Positions 51,979 to 59,415 of a DNA stretch of 64,000 bases are shown here, piece after piece. Under the pieces are notes generated by a model. The model was not told where the DNA came from. It worked only from the letters and a program-made list of their open reading frames with translations, and did no database searches. The position numbers and the translations under genes are program-made. The stretch spans positions 124,001 to 188,000 of the forward strand of contig NZ_FOAS01000003.1 of assembly GCF_900109735.1 (NCBI RefSeq). Reading direction: 5' to 3'. Numbering within the stretch: the stretch's first letter is position 1; each line of letters opens with the position of its first letter. This DNA is from Atopomonas hussainii (lineage in GTDB: Bacteria > Pseudomonadota > Gammaproteobacteria > Pseudomonadales > Pseudomonadaceae).

Positions 51979-53205
51979 TCAGCGCGCCAGCTCGGGAATA
52001 TCGCCTTCCAAGCCCAAGGCTCGACGAATAAACAGCGCCTTAGCTTCGTCCCATTGTTCGACTTGACGCAGCCCTTCGTTACGCACCCAGCGCACGGCCA
52101 GTGGGTCGGCTTGGAACAAGCGCTGAAAGCCTTCCATCGCGGCCATCATGCCGAGGTTATGCGGCATACGGCGGCGCTCGTAACGGCCCAGCACGCGCTT
52201 GCTGGCAAATGGCTCGCCCCGTGTCACGGCGTGTTTGAGCGCCTCGGCCAGAGCGGCGGCATCCATAAAACCCAAGTTAACGCCCTGCCCTGCCAGCGGA
52301 TGGATGGTGTGCGCGGCATCGCCGATCAGCGCCAAGCCATCTTGCACATAGCGCACAGCGTGGCGTTGGCGTAGCGGAATGCGGAAGCGGCGATCGGCGT
52401 GTTCGACCTTGCCCAGCGAGCCCTCAAAGGCGCGTTCGATAGCGGCACAGAAGGTTTGATCGTCGAGTGCTTCCAGCTCGCGGGCGCGCTCTTCATCACA
52501 TGACCAAACAATCGAGTACCAATGCTCGTCGCCCTCGCGGGTCAGCGGTAAAAACGCCAGCGGGCCGTGATCGGTAAAGCGCTGGCGCGCCGCGCCGCCA
52601 TGCGGTTTAGCGCAGCGCACGCTGGTGACCAGTGCGTGGTGCAGGTAATCCCATTCGCGGGTTTTAAAACCGCCCAGCTCGCGGATTAACGAGCGCGCGC
52701 CGTCGGCACCGATAATCAGCGGCGCACTGACTTGCGCGTGGTTATCCAGCAGCAGGTGCCATTGGCCGTCTTGCTGGTGCAGGGTTTCCACCCGCGCATC
52801 GCCGAGCAGACCAATGTCAGCATCCAGCAGGCATTCGAGCAGGGCATCCTGCACCACGCGATTTTCCACGATATGCCCCAGCACGTCGGCATGCACGCTG
52901 GCGGCGTCGAAGTTCACCGCACCAGTGCCGGAGCCATCCCACACATGCATACGGGTATAGGGCGTGGCGCGACGGCGCTCGATGCCTTGCCAAGCGCCTA
53001 AGCGCGTGAGTAAGCGCTGACTGGCCGCCGACAGTGCACTGACGCGCGGCTCAAAATCGCCCGCGGGGTCAAACGCGCCCACCGCTAAAGGCGCGGCGTC
53101 GAGCAGAAGAATATTCAGCCCGCTGTCGGCCATGGCCAAGGCGAAACTGGCACCGACCATGCCGGCACCGACCACTACGATGTCGGCTCGATAATGGCGA
53201 TTCAT
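51979..53205 (-). CDS. ubiI: Ubiquinone biosynthesis FAD monooxygenase (UbiI/VisC-like)
   Basis: 408 residues, flavin hydroxylase of the UbiH/COQ6 family. The FAD-binding Rossmann motif is VVVGAGMVGAS at 10-20, the second motif is LIIGADGARSLIRE, and the conserved GDAAHTIHPLAGQGVNLGFMD follows. It hydroxylates a ring carbon of the ubiquinone precursor, most likely C5. The ATG overlaps the stop of the DUF4442 gene by 4 bases. UbiI, UbiF and UbiM-type enzymes are hard to tell apart by eye, so the precise carbon is tentative. Confidence 0.85.
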   Translation of the reverse strand: MNRHYRADIVVVGAGMVGASFALAMADSGLNILLLDAAPLAVGAFDPAGDFEPRVSALSAASQRLLTRLGAWQGIERRRATPYTRMHVWDGSGTGAVNFDAASVHADVLGHIVENRVVQDALLECLLDADIGLLGDARVETLHQQDGQWHLLLDNHAQVSAPLIIGADGARSLIRELGGFKTREWDYLHHALVTSVRCAKPHGGAARQRFTDHGPLAFLPLTREGDEHWYSIVWSCDEERARELEALDDQTFCAAIERAFEGSLGKVEHADRRFRIPLRQRHAVRYVQDGLALIGDAAHTIHPLAGQGVNLGFMDAAALAEALKHAVTRGEPFASKRVLGRYERRRMPHNLGMMAAMEGFQRLFQADPLAVRWVRNEGLRQVEQWDEAKALFIRRALGLEGDIPELAR

Positions 53206-53711
53206 GCACTCTCCTGCGCGGTGCGCGCCTTGGGCTTGCGGCGCACATAAAGGGTTTTGTGAACACGGGCGACCAGCTCGCCGTCGTCATTCAGCACATC
53301 GACACACAGCTCGGGCAGGTACTTGTCGCCACCCGCCGTGCGCTCGGCAATCTCGGCCAACAGCGCATCACTGATCGCGAAATGCGCATGCACGCGGCCT
53401 TTGCCGGGGCTGACAAAGTCGATATGCGCGGCTTTATCCCAAACAAAATAATCGCTGCCCAGCGACTCCAGCAGCAGCAACATAAAAAACGGGTCGACCA
53501 TGCTGTACAGGCTGCCACCGAAGTGGGTGCCCACGTAATTACGGTTCAGCCGGTTGAGGCCCATGCTGACCGTTGCTTGGCGAAAATCCGCACTGATGTG
53601 TTTCACCCGCACGCCCGCGCCGAGATACGGCGGATACAGACTTAAGCCCCAGCGCAACAGCTTGGCCTTGCGCGCCTGCGCTTTAACCCGCGCGGCGGAT
53701 AGCTCAGACAT
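53202..53711 (-). CDS. DUF4442 hot-dog-fold protein (thioesterase-like)
   Basis: 169 residues predicted to adopt the hot-dog fold of acyl-CoA thioesterases (PaaI-like): GTHFGGSLYSMVDPFFMLLL corresponds to the family's central helix. It lies between ubiH (8-base overlap) and ubiI (4-base overlap), so it is translationally coupled to two quinone hydroxylases. A role in ubiquinone biosynthesis or in handling an acyl/aryl intermediate is inference. ATG 53711 begins MSELSAARVKA. Confidence 0.87.
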   Translation of the reverse strand: MSELSAARVKAQARKAKLLRWGLSLYPPYLGAGVRVKHISADFRQATVSMGLNRLNRNYVGTHFGGSLYSMVDPFFMLLLLESLGSDYFVWDKAAHIDFVSPGKGRVHAHFAISDALLAEIAERTAGGDKYLPELCVDVLNDDGELVARVHKTLYVRRKPKARTAQESA

Positions 53712-54894
53712 GCTTGACTCCCAACCCCATGGCCTGCCGCGCAAACCAATGCTTGGCCACAGGCACTACATCCAACCCCAACAGACCCAAACCGCGGCCC
53801 AGTGAGAGCAACGGGTCGCTGTTGGAGAACAGCCGCGTTACGCGATCTGAGAAACCAATGGTCAGCCATTGATCGCGCTGCTGCCGCGCATGAAATTCGC
53901 TAAGCGGCGCCAGCGTGCCGAGCGGTTCGGTGCTAGCCAGTAAGCTCGCCGCCAAGGCCACGGTGTCGCGCAGCGATAAATTAAAGCCCTGCCCGGCAAT
54001 CGGGTGCAGGCTGTGCGCGGCATTGCCGAGCACCACTAAATGCGGGCGCACTTGCTCTTCGGCCTCGACCAGCGCCAGCGGGTAAATATGCCGCGCGCCA
54101 ATCTGGGTAAAGCCGCCCAAGCGATAGCCAAAGGCATCTTGCAGCTCGGCCAGCAGGGCGTTGTCGCTGAGCTGCTGCAGGCGCTCAGCATCGTCGCTGG
54201 GGCGAGTCCACACCAAAGCGCAGCGGTTATCCGCCAGCGGCAACAGGGCCATCGGGCCTTGCTCGGTAAAACGCTCAAACGCTTGGCCTTGATGCGCTTC
54301 GCCGGGGGTTAGGTTGGCGATCAGCGCGGTCTGCCCATACGGGGTTTGCCGCACGCCGATGCCCAGTTGTTCGCGCAGGCCCGAGCGACCGCCGTCGGCC
54401 AGCACCAGCAAATCGGCGTGCAAGGTGCTGGTGTCGCCGTCTTGTTCGATCTGCAAGGTGTAGCCGTCTGCACCGGGCTGCAGCTGCGTGACATGCGCGG
54501 GGCAGCGCCACTGCACCACGTCGGTATCCAGCGCGCCGAGCAGGCAATGGCCTAGCCAAGCGTTTTCCACCACATAACCGAGCGCTGGCACGCGCTCGTC
54601 TTCGGCCTGCAAGCGCGCGGCACCAAAGCGGCCACGGTCGGAAACATGAATGCTGCGGATCGGCTCGGCACGCTCGGCCAACGCCTCCCACACACCCAAG
54701 CGCTCGAAGATCAAGCGACTGCCGTAACTGAGCGCCGTAGAGCGCGCGTCGTAGCTCGGCTGAAAGCCGCCACTGGGGGCGAAAGCCTCGACCAGTACCA
54801 GCTCCCAACCTTGCTCGCGGGCGTGGTTTTGCAGCGCCAAAGCGAGGCTTGCGCCCACCATGCCGCCACCAACAATCACCAATCGCTGCGTCAC
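53704..54894 (-). CDS. ubiH: 2-octaprenyl-6-methoxyphenyl hydroxylase
   Basis: 396 residues. FAD motif VIVGGGMVGASLALAL at the N-terminus; DLLVLADGGRSGLRE; and GNAAHSLHPIAGQGFNLSLRD near the C-terminus, the COQ6/UbiH signature. It hydroxylates ring carbon 1 of the ubiquinone precursor. The start is GTG 54894 with a near-perfect AAGGAGG site. It sits 9 bases after pepP and overlaps the DUF4442 gene, in the conserved order pepP-ubiH-DUF4442-ubiI. Confidence 0.93.
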   Translation of the reverse strand: MTQRLVIVGGGMVGASLALALQNHAREQGWELVLVEAFAPSGGFQPSYDARSTALSYGSRLIFERLGVWEALAERAEPIRSIHVSDRGRFGAARLQAEDERVPALGYVVENAWLGHCLLGALDTDVVQWRCPAHVTQLQPGADGYTLQIEQDGDTSTLHADLLVLADGGRSGLREQLGIGVRQTPYGQTALIANLTPGEAHQGQAFERFTEQGPMALLPLADNRCALVWTRPSDDAERLQQLSDNALLAELQDAFGYRLGGFTQIGARHIYPLALVEAEEQVRPHLVVLGNAAHSLHPIAGQGFNLSLRDTVALAASLLASTEPLGTLAPLSEFHARQQRDQWLTIGFSDRVTRLFSNSDPLLSLGRGLGLLGLDVVPVAKHWFARQAMGLGVKHV

Positions 54895-54903
54895 GAGACC
54901 TCC

Positions 54904-56241
54904 TTACGCGGCGCGGCTGGCGCGCGCTTGCGCCATCAAGGCTTCGATGGCGTCGGCGTCGGTTGGCACGCTGTCGGTCAGCACTTGGTAGCCGGTTTTG
55001 GTGACCAGCACGTCGTCTTCGATACGCACACCAATGCCGCGCCAGCGCTTATCGACGCTCTGATTATCCACCGCGATATAAATGCCCGGCTCGACGGTCA
55101 GCACCATGCCCGGCTCCAGCACGCGCCACGCGCCGCCGAGCTTGTAGTCGCCCACGTCATGCACGTCCATACCCAGCCAGTGGCCGGCACGGTGCATGTA
55201 GAACGGCTTGTAGGCTTCGTTGGCGATCAGCTCGTCCACATCACCACTGAGCAAGCCCAGTTCGACGAGGCCGGCAGTGATGACCTGCACAGTGGCTTCG
55301 TGCGGGTCGTTCCAATGATTATTCGGCGAGATCGCCGCAAAGGCAGCGTGCTGCGCCTTGAGCACTAAGTCATAAATGGCGCGCTGCTCGGTGCTAAAAC
55401 GGCCATTGACGGGGAAGGTGCGGGTGATATCGCTGGCGTAGCAGTCGATCTCGCAACCGGCGTCAATCAACAGCAGGTCGCCATCTTTCAGCGGCTGGTC
55501 GTTTTCGGTGTAGTGCAAGATGCAGGCGTTCTTGCCGCCAGCCACAATCGAGCTATACGCCGCGTGCTTAGCGCCGTTTTTGCGGAACACGTATTCCAGC
55601 TCGGCTTCGATTTGGTATTCGTTCAGCCCCGGCACGCAGGCTTGCATGGCGGCGATGTGCGCCTGCGCGGAGATCTCCGCGGCATGCTGCATCACCTTCA
55701 CTTCGCCAGCGCTTTTGTACAAACGCAGGTCGTGCAGCAGGTGGTCGAGGGCGACAAACTCGTTCGGCGGCTGCGCCCCCTGACGCGCCTTGGCGCGGAT
55801 CACGTTGATCCAATCCATCAGGCGCTTATCGAACTCGGCGTTCATGCCCAGGCTGTGATAAACGCGCTCGCGACCTTCGATCAGCCCCGGCAGGATGTCG
55901 TCGATATCGCTGATCGGGAAGGCGTCATCGGCGCCAAACTCGCTGATCGCGCCTTCTTGCCCAGCACGCAGGCCGTCCCACAGTTCGCGCTCGGCATCGC
56001 GCTCGCGGCAAAACAGAATGAACTCACCATGCTCGCGACCGGGAATCAGCGCTAGCACAGCCTCTGGCTCAGGAAAGCCGGTGAGGTACTGGAAGTCGCT
56101 GTCCTGACGGTAGCTGTGCTCCACATCGCGATTGCGGATATACACCGGCGCGGCCGGCAGAATGGCGATGCTGTTGGGTTCCATCTGCGCCATCAGCGCT
56201 TTGCGGCGGCGGGCGTATTCACTGCGAGAGATGCGGCTCAT
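54904..56241 (-). CDS. pepP: Xaa-Pro aminopeptidase P
   Basis: 445 residues with an N-terminal creatinase-like domain (1-170) and a C-terminal pita-bread M24B domain. Two-metal site residues are seen in LLIDAGCEIDCYASDITRTFP (two Asp), HRAGHWLGMDVHDVG (His) and TVEPGIY and GVRIEDDVLV (Glu). It removes N-terminal residues preceding proline. ATG 56241 is 14 bases after ygfB. The pepP-ubiH link is widely conserved although the enzymes are unrelated. Confidence 0.95.
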   Translation of the reverse strand: MSRISRSEYARRRKALMAQMEPNSIAILPAAPVYIRNRDVEHSYRQDSDFQYLTGFPEPEAVLALIPGREHGEFILFCRERDAERELWDGLRAGQEGAISEFGADDAFPISDIDDILPGLIEGRERVYHSLGMNAEFDKRLMDWINVIRAKARQGAQPPNEFVALDHLLHDLRLYKSAGEVKVMQHAAEISAQAHIAAMQACVPGLNEYQIEAELEYVFRKNGAKHAAYSSIVAGGKNACILHYTENDQPLKDGDLLLIDAGCEIDCYASDITRTFPVNGRFSTEQRAIYDLVLKAQHAAFAAISPNNHWNDPHEATVQVITAGLVELGLLSGDVDELIANEAYKPFYMHRAGHWLGMDVHDVGDYKLGGAWRVLEPGMVLTVEPGIYIAVDNQSVDKRWRGIGVRIEDDVLVTKTGYQVLTDSVPTDADAIEALMAQARASRAA

Positions 56242-56255
56242 GCGGGCTCCGGCGA

Positions 56256-56825
56256 TTAATGCAGGGTCTTTTGGCTGCTGTCAGCTTGCGCTTGGCGCAG
56301 CTGGCGGCGCGCCTCACTAAACAGCAGCAAGGGCGCCACGCGCAGGTATTCCTGCACTTCCATGTAGTCGCCTTCGGCTTCGTCGGTGTCGCTGTCTTCG
56401 CTGCCAATTTGCGCGATGGCGGCCAAGTCGGTGAGCACTTCTTGCGCGTCTTCGCTGAGGCTCAGGCTGGCGCCGGCCAAGCCAAAACCGGCCAAGAAAC
56501 CTTGGCACCAGTAACCCAAAGCACGGGTGCGCTCGATCAGCGGCATGTCGTCACCGGGCAGTAGCACCACCACGGCCATTTCGCCTTCACCCAGCTCTTT
56601 AGCCGACATGGCGCGCAGGCCTTGCATGGCCATGCCCAGTGCTTCAGGCCAAACATCTTGCGGCTGACCGAGCAGCTCGCCGGCGGCTTTGAGCCACGTG
56701 GCGTCGTCTAGCTCGATGCCGGCGCACAGATAGCCGAGCAAATGGCCGTGCAATTCGGCGGGGGAAACATGCGGGGTAACCTGCGCCAGCAATTCGGCCA
56801 ACGCGGAGTAAGGAGCAGCAGACAT
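56256..56825 (-). CDS. ygfB: UPF0149 family protein YgfB
   Basis: 189 residues from ATG 56825; the longer TTG frame to 56837 is not needed. All-helical YgfB/YecA-like fold, with PAELHGHLLGYLCAG at the start and WCQGFLAGFG in the middle as family signatures, and an acidic stretch near 145-155. In P. aeruginosa the orthologue dampens alpA-dependent ampDh3 expression and so affects beta-lactam resistance. It is first gene of the ygfB-pepP-ubiH-DUF4442-ubiI operon. Confidence 0.93.
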   Translation of the reverse strand: MSAAPYSALAELLAQVTPHVSPAELHGHLLGYLCAGIELDDATWLKAAGELLGQPQDVWPEALGMAMQGLRAMSAKELGEGEMAVVVLLPGDDMPLIERTRALGYWCQGFLAGFGLAGASLSLSEDAQEVLTDLAAIAQIGSEDSDTDEAEGDYMEVQEYLRVAPLLLFSEARRQLRQAQADSSQKTLH

Positions 56826-57024
56826 GACGGGCTTCAACTTAGCGAGAAAAACACCGCGCTATGCTAACACCCGAGGTTAGCCAAGGCTTGCGCCAAATCA
56901 GCCCAAGTCAAAGACGACACGCGCACTCGTGACGCCTGCACAACGCTGTGATGCGCTTGGTTTGACCCCCACGGGCTGGCCCACCTATAGTTGCCCAGTA
57001 CTCTCTTTTACCCTTGGATTTTCC

Positions 57025-57234
57025 ATGGAAAACGTGGACTTGCAGGCGCTTAGCGACAAGCTGGACGAACTGCTCAAGCAGGTCGACTACCTGCGCCGAC
57101 ACAACCGCGCCCTGCTCGCCAGCGAGCAAGCGTGGCGTGAAGAGCGCGCCCAGCTGATCGAAAAGAACGAATTGGCCAAGCACAAGGTCGAATCCATGAT
57201 CCAGCACCTCAAATCATTGGAGCAGGACGGATGA
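57025..57234 (+). CDS. Small coiled-coil protein (TIGR02449 family)
   Basis: 69 residues, predicted almost entirely coiled coil (QALSDKLDELLKQVDYLRRHN, then LIEKNELAKHKVESMIQHLK). It is conserved immediately before zapA in gammaproteobacteria, and its TGA overlaps the zapA ATG. A link to ZapA or the division ring is plausible but unproven. ATG 57025 begins MENVDLQAL; the longer frame from 56929 is unlikely. Confidence 0.9.
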   Translation: MENVDLQALSDKLDELLKQVDYLRRHNRALLASEQAWREERAQLIEKNELAKHKVESMIQHLKSLEQDG

Positions 57235-57536
57235 AGCCCAGTAACGACACCGTCACCCTGCATATTCTCGACAAGGAATACGCCATTGCCTGCCCGCAGG
57301 ACGAACGCGACAACCTGCAGCGCGCCAGCCAGTATCTGGACGAGCGCATGCGGCAGATTCGCGCCACCGGCAAAGTGATTGGCGCCGACCGCATTGCGGT
57401 AATGGCAGCGCTGAACATCAGCCACGAGCTGTTACTCGAACGCAACAAGCTGGAAGCCGAAAGCCAAGGCCGCGAGAAACAACTGAGCTTAATGCTCGGC
57501 AAGCTGGAACAAGCACTGTCGCGCCAAGACGACTAA
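57231..57536 (+). CDS. zapA: Cell division protein ZapA
   Basis: 101 residues: an N-terminal beta-strand globular part (TVTLHILDKEYAIACPQ) and a C-terminal long coiled coil. It binds FtsZ and bundles its filaments. It overlaps the upstream coiled-coil gene by 4 bases and precedes the 6S RNA gene, a conserved order (zapA-ssrS-ygfA). Confidence 0.95.
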   Translation: MKPSNDTVTLHILDKEYAIACPQDERDNLQRASQYLDERMRQIRATGKVIGADRIAVMAALNISHELLLERNKLEAESQGREKQLSLMLGKLEQALSRQDD

Positions 57537-57545
57537 TTCGTATCA

Positions 57546-57605
57546 AGGTAAAAAGACGATTAAATTCGTCCCCAGGTGAACAGACGATTAAGTTCGTCGC
57601 AGGGT
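57546..57605. repeat. Two 28-base tandem repeats carrying the palindrome GACGATTAARTTCGTC
   Basis: Unit 1 spans 57546-57573 and unit 2 57574-57600, each reading AGGT-RAAM-A-GACGATTAARTTCGTC, with a third partial start AGGGTTAAAA at 57601. The 16-base core (57555-57570 and 57583-57598) is a dyad with arms GACGA/TCGTC. They lie between the zapA stop and the 6S -10 element. Confidence 0.75.
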
Positions 57606-57633
57606 TAAAAACTGCCGGCAGGGATTTTTCCGG

Positions 57634-57639
57634 TATAAT
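57634..57639 (+). promoter_or_regulatory. -10 element of the 6S RNA promoter
   Basis: A perfect TATAAT about 7 bases before the expected 6S start near 57646. No good -35 hexamer stands 16-18 bases upstream, so an activator or extended -10 may matter. Confidence 0.7.
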
Positions 57640-57645
57640 CGGCGG

Positions 57646-57828
57646 CACGCTCCCTGGCATGTGCGCCAGTCGGTGATGTCCCTGAGCCGATACGCACAAC
57701 CTCGGAGGTTGGCAGCTGAGCCGGTGTGCATGTCCGCACGACGGAAAGCCTTAAGGTTCGCTCCAACCGCCACCTTGAACTTTCGGGTTCAAGGGCTAAC
57801 CCGACAGCGGCATCTCGGGGAGTTCTCT
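57646..57828 (+). ncRNA. ssrS: 6S RNA (SsrS)
   Basis: About 183 bases. The closing stem pairs CTCCC (57650-57654) with GGGAG (57818-57822). Internal sequence such as GCGCCAGTCGGTGATGTCC and TGAGCCGGTGTGCATGTCCG, and the 3' part with CACCTTGAACTTTCGGGTTC, match the conserved pseudomonad 6S RNA. It mimics an open promoter bubble and sequesters sigma-70 RNA polymerase in stationary phase. The position between zapA and ygfA is the conserved one. The exact ends are estimated from the stem. Confidence 0.93.
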
Positions 57829-57834
57829 TCTTTT

Positions 57835-58449
57835 ATGTCTAGCCTTACCCCCGCCCAACAACGCCAGCAGCTGCGCAAAACCTTGCGCCAAGCGCGCCGC
57901 GCGTTAAGCCAAGCGCAACAACGCCACGCCGCCAAGCGGCTGCAAAAGCGCTTAGCCGTACACCCGTGGCTGCGCCGTGCCCGGCATGTGGCGCTGTATC
58001 TGGCCAACGATGGCGAAATCGACCCACAACCACTCAGCCAATGGCTGCAACGCCGTGGCAAGCAAGTGTACTTGCCGGTGCTCAAGCGCTGGCCGCGCAC
58101 CGCCATGCAGTTTCAGCGCATTGATCACACCCACTGGCAGACCAATCGCTTTGGCATCGCCGAGCCGCGCTACCAGCATCAAGCAGCGCGGCGCATTGAA
58201 TGCTTAGATGTCTTGCTGATGCCCTTGGTGGGTTTCGATCCGCAGGGCAATCGCATGGGCATGGGTGGCGGGTTTTATGATCGGCTACTGGGCAAGCTGC
58301 AGCGCCGCGCGCATTGGCAAGGCCCCAAGCGCGTTGGTTTGGCTCACGAGTGCCAGAAAGTCGCGCAATTACCGACCGCCGCATGGGATGTACCGCTGCA
58401 CGGCATCGCCAGCGATCAGGCGTGGTATTCAGGAAAAAACAGCCGTTAA
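57835..58449 (+). CDS. ygfA: 5-formyltetrahydrofolate cyclo-ligase
   Basis: 204 residues from ATG 57835, right behind the 6S RNA; the longer frame from 57661 would run through the RNA gene. The ATP-binding GMGGGFYDRLLG motif and DVLLMPLVGFDPQGNRMGMG are the family signature. It converts 5-formyl-THF to methenyl-THF. In enterics the gene is co-transcribed with ssrS and cut from the same precursor, and the 6-base gap here suggests the same. Confidence 0.93.
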   Translation: MSSLTPAQQRQQLRKTLRQARRALSQAQQRHAAKRLQKRLAVHPWLRRARHVALYLANDGEIDPQPLSQWLQRRGKQVYLPVLKRWPRTAMQFQRIDHTHWQTNRFGIAEPRYQHQAARRIECLDVLLMPLVGFDPQGNRMGMGGGFYDRLLGKLQRRAHWQGPKRVGLAHECQKVAQLPTAAWDVPLHGIASDQAWYSGKNSR

Positions 58450-58529
58450 AGCAGAGAACGCGAGTGAGGTGGAGCACGGTGCATCCCTGCACCCAGCACC
58501 CAGCACGGCGGATTAGCCGCGTTGCAAAA

Positions 58530-58670
58530 TTACTGCGCTTGAAGCGAGATAACCGGCGCGGTGGTTTCCGCCTGTTCCGGTTGCCACTGGCTTTGGGTGT
58601 AGCCGGTGGTGACAATACCCAGCCCTAAAATCAGGGCCAAAATCCACAATAGGTCAGGTTTGCGCTGCAT
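58530..58670 (-). CDS. Small single-pass membrane protein (46 aa)
   Basis: 46 residues starting MQRKPDLLWILALILGLGIV: two basic residues, then a membrane helix (about 7-23), then a short polar tail rich in Gln/Glu/Ala. ATG 58670 has a G-rich GGGGGA site. The pattern resembles short membrane proteins annotated in other pseudomonads near ygfA, but the function is unknown. It is convergent with ygfA and divergent from the EVE gene. 58450-58529 holds only a small GGTGCA/TGCACC inverted repeat. Confidence 0.6.
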   Translation of the reverse strand: MQRKPDLLWILALILGLGIVTTGYTQSQWQPEQAETTAPVISLQAQ

Positions 58671-58845
58671 AAATCCCCCAAAAAAGGCACTTCTTTTTTT
58701 GTTTTTATGAAAAGCGGGCACAGGCTAAAGCAATTTTCTGGCGTCGGTTTTGCGTCAGATCCCATTTCCGACCACCACCGCAAGACGGGCAATATTATTT
58801 GGATTTTGTCATTGTCAGACAAGCACTAATCGCGCTGGGAGCCTT

Positions 58846-59298
58846 ATGAATTACTGGCTGATGAAGTCCGAACCGGACGAATTTTCTTTTCTCGACCTGC
58901 AAAACGCCGCAAAACCCTGTCGCTGGGACGGTGTACGCAATTATCAGGCGCGCAATTTCCTGCGCAACATGGCCGAGGGCGATCTGTTTTTGTTTTACCA
59001 CTCCAGCTGCGCCGAGCCGGGCATCGCCGGGATTGGCGAAATCGCCCGCAGCGCCTACCCCGACCCCAGCGCCCTCGACCCACAAAGCCCCTACTTTGCC
59101 GCCAAAGCCAGCGCAGAGAAAAACCCGTGGAGTGCTGTAGACGTGCGTTTTGCGCGCAGCATTAAGCGCCTACTGCCGCTCAGCGAGCTGCGTGAGCTCA
59201 ACGGCCTAGACGACTTCCCCTTAGTGCAAAAAGGCTCGCGCCTGTCGGTAATGCCCGTCACCGACGAGCAGTGGCAAGTGCTCAGCGCACTGTTTTAG
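58846..59298 (+). CDS. EVE-domain protein (PUA-like fold, modified-base reader?)
   Basis: 150 residues, a single EVE domain: MNYWLMKSEPDEFSFLDLQ at the start, WDGVRNYQARNFLRNMAEGDLFLFYHS (the pocket region), and ending with SVMPVTDEQW. EVE domains bind modified bases in DNA or RNA. Stand-alone copies are common near ygfA in gammaproteobacteria. ATG 58846 gives the family N-terminus; the longer frame from 58750 is rejected. Confidence 0.92.
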   Translation: MNYWLMKSEPDEFSFLDLQNAAKPCRWDGVRNYQARNFLRNMAEGDLFLFYHSSCAEPGIAGIGEIARSAYPDPSALDPQSPYFAAKASAEKNPWSAVDVRFARSIKRLLPLSELRELNGLDDFPLVQKGSRLSVMPVTDEQWQVLSALF

Positions 59299-59415
59299 CG
59301 CCTGCGCGCGGCGTCGATTAAGCCGCCGCATACGCCACGCATCCCGCAGTAACGAGGAAGCCCCAGCGAGAAGCGACTACTCTGCAAAGACGCACGACCG
59401 TTTTTTGAGTACAGC

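Noticed and set aside
57546..57605. Possible CRISPR-like array in front of 6S RNA
   Set aside because: Only two contiguous repeat units with no spacers, and no cas genes in the window.
57661..57834. N-terminal extension of ygfA
   Set aside because: The in-frame extension lies inside the 6S RNA; family length and the ATG at 57835 fit the known protein.
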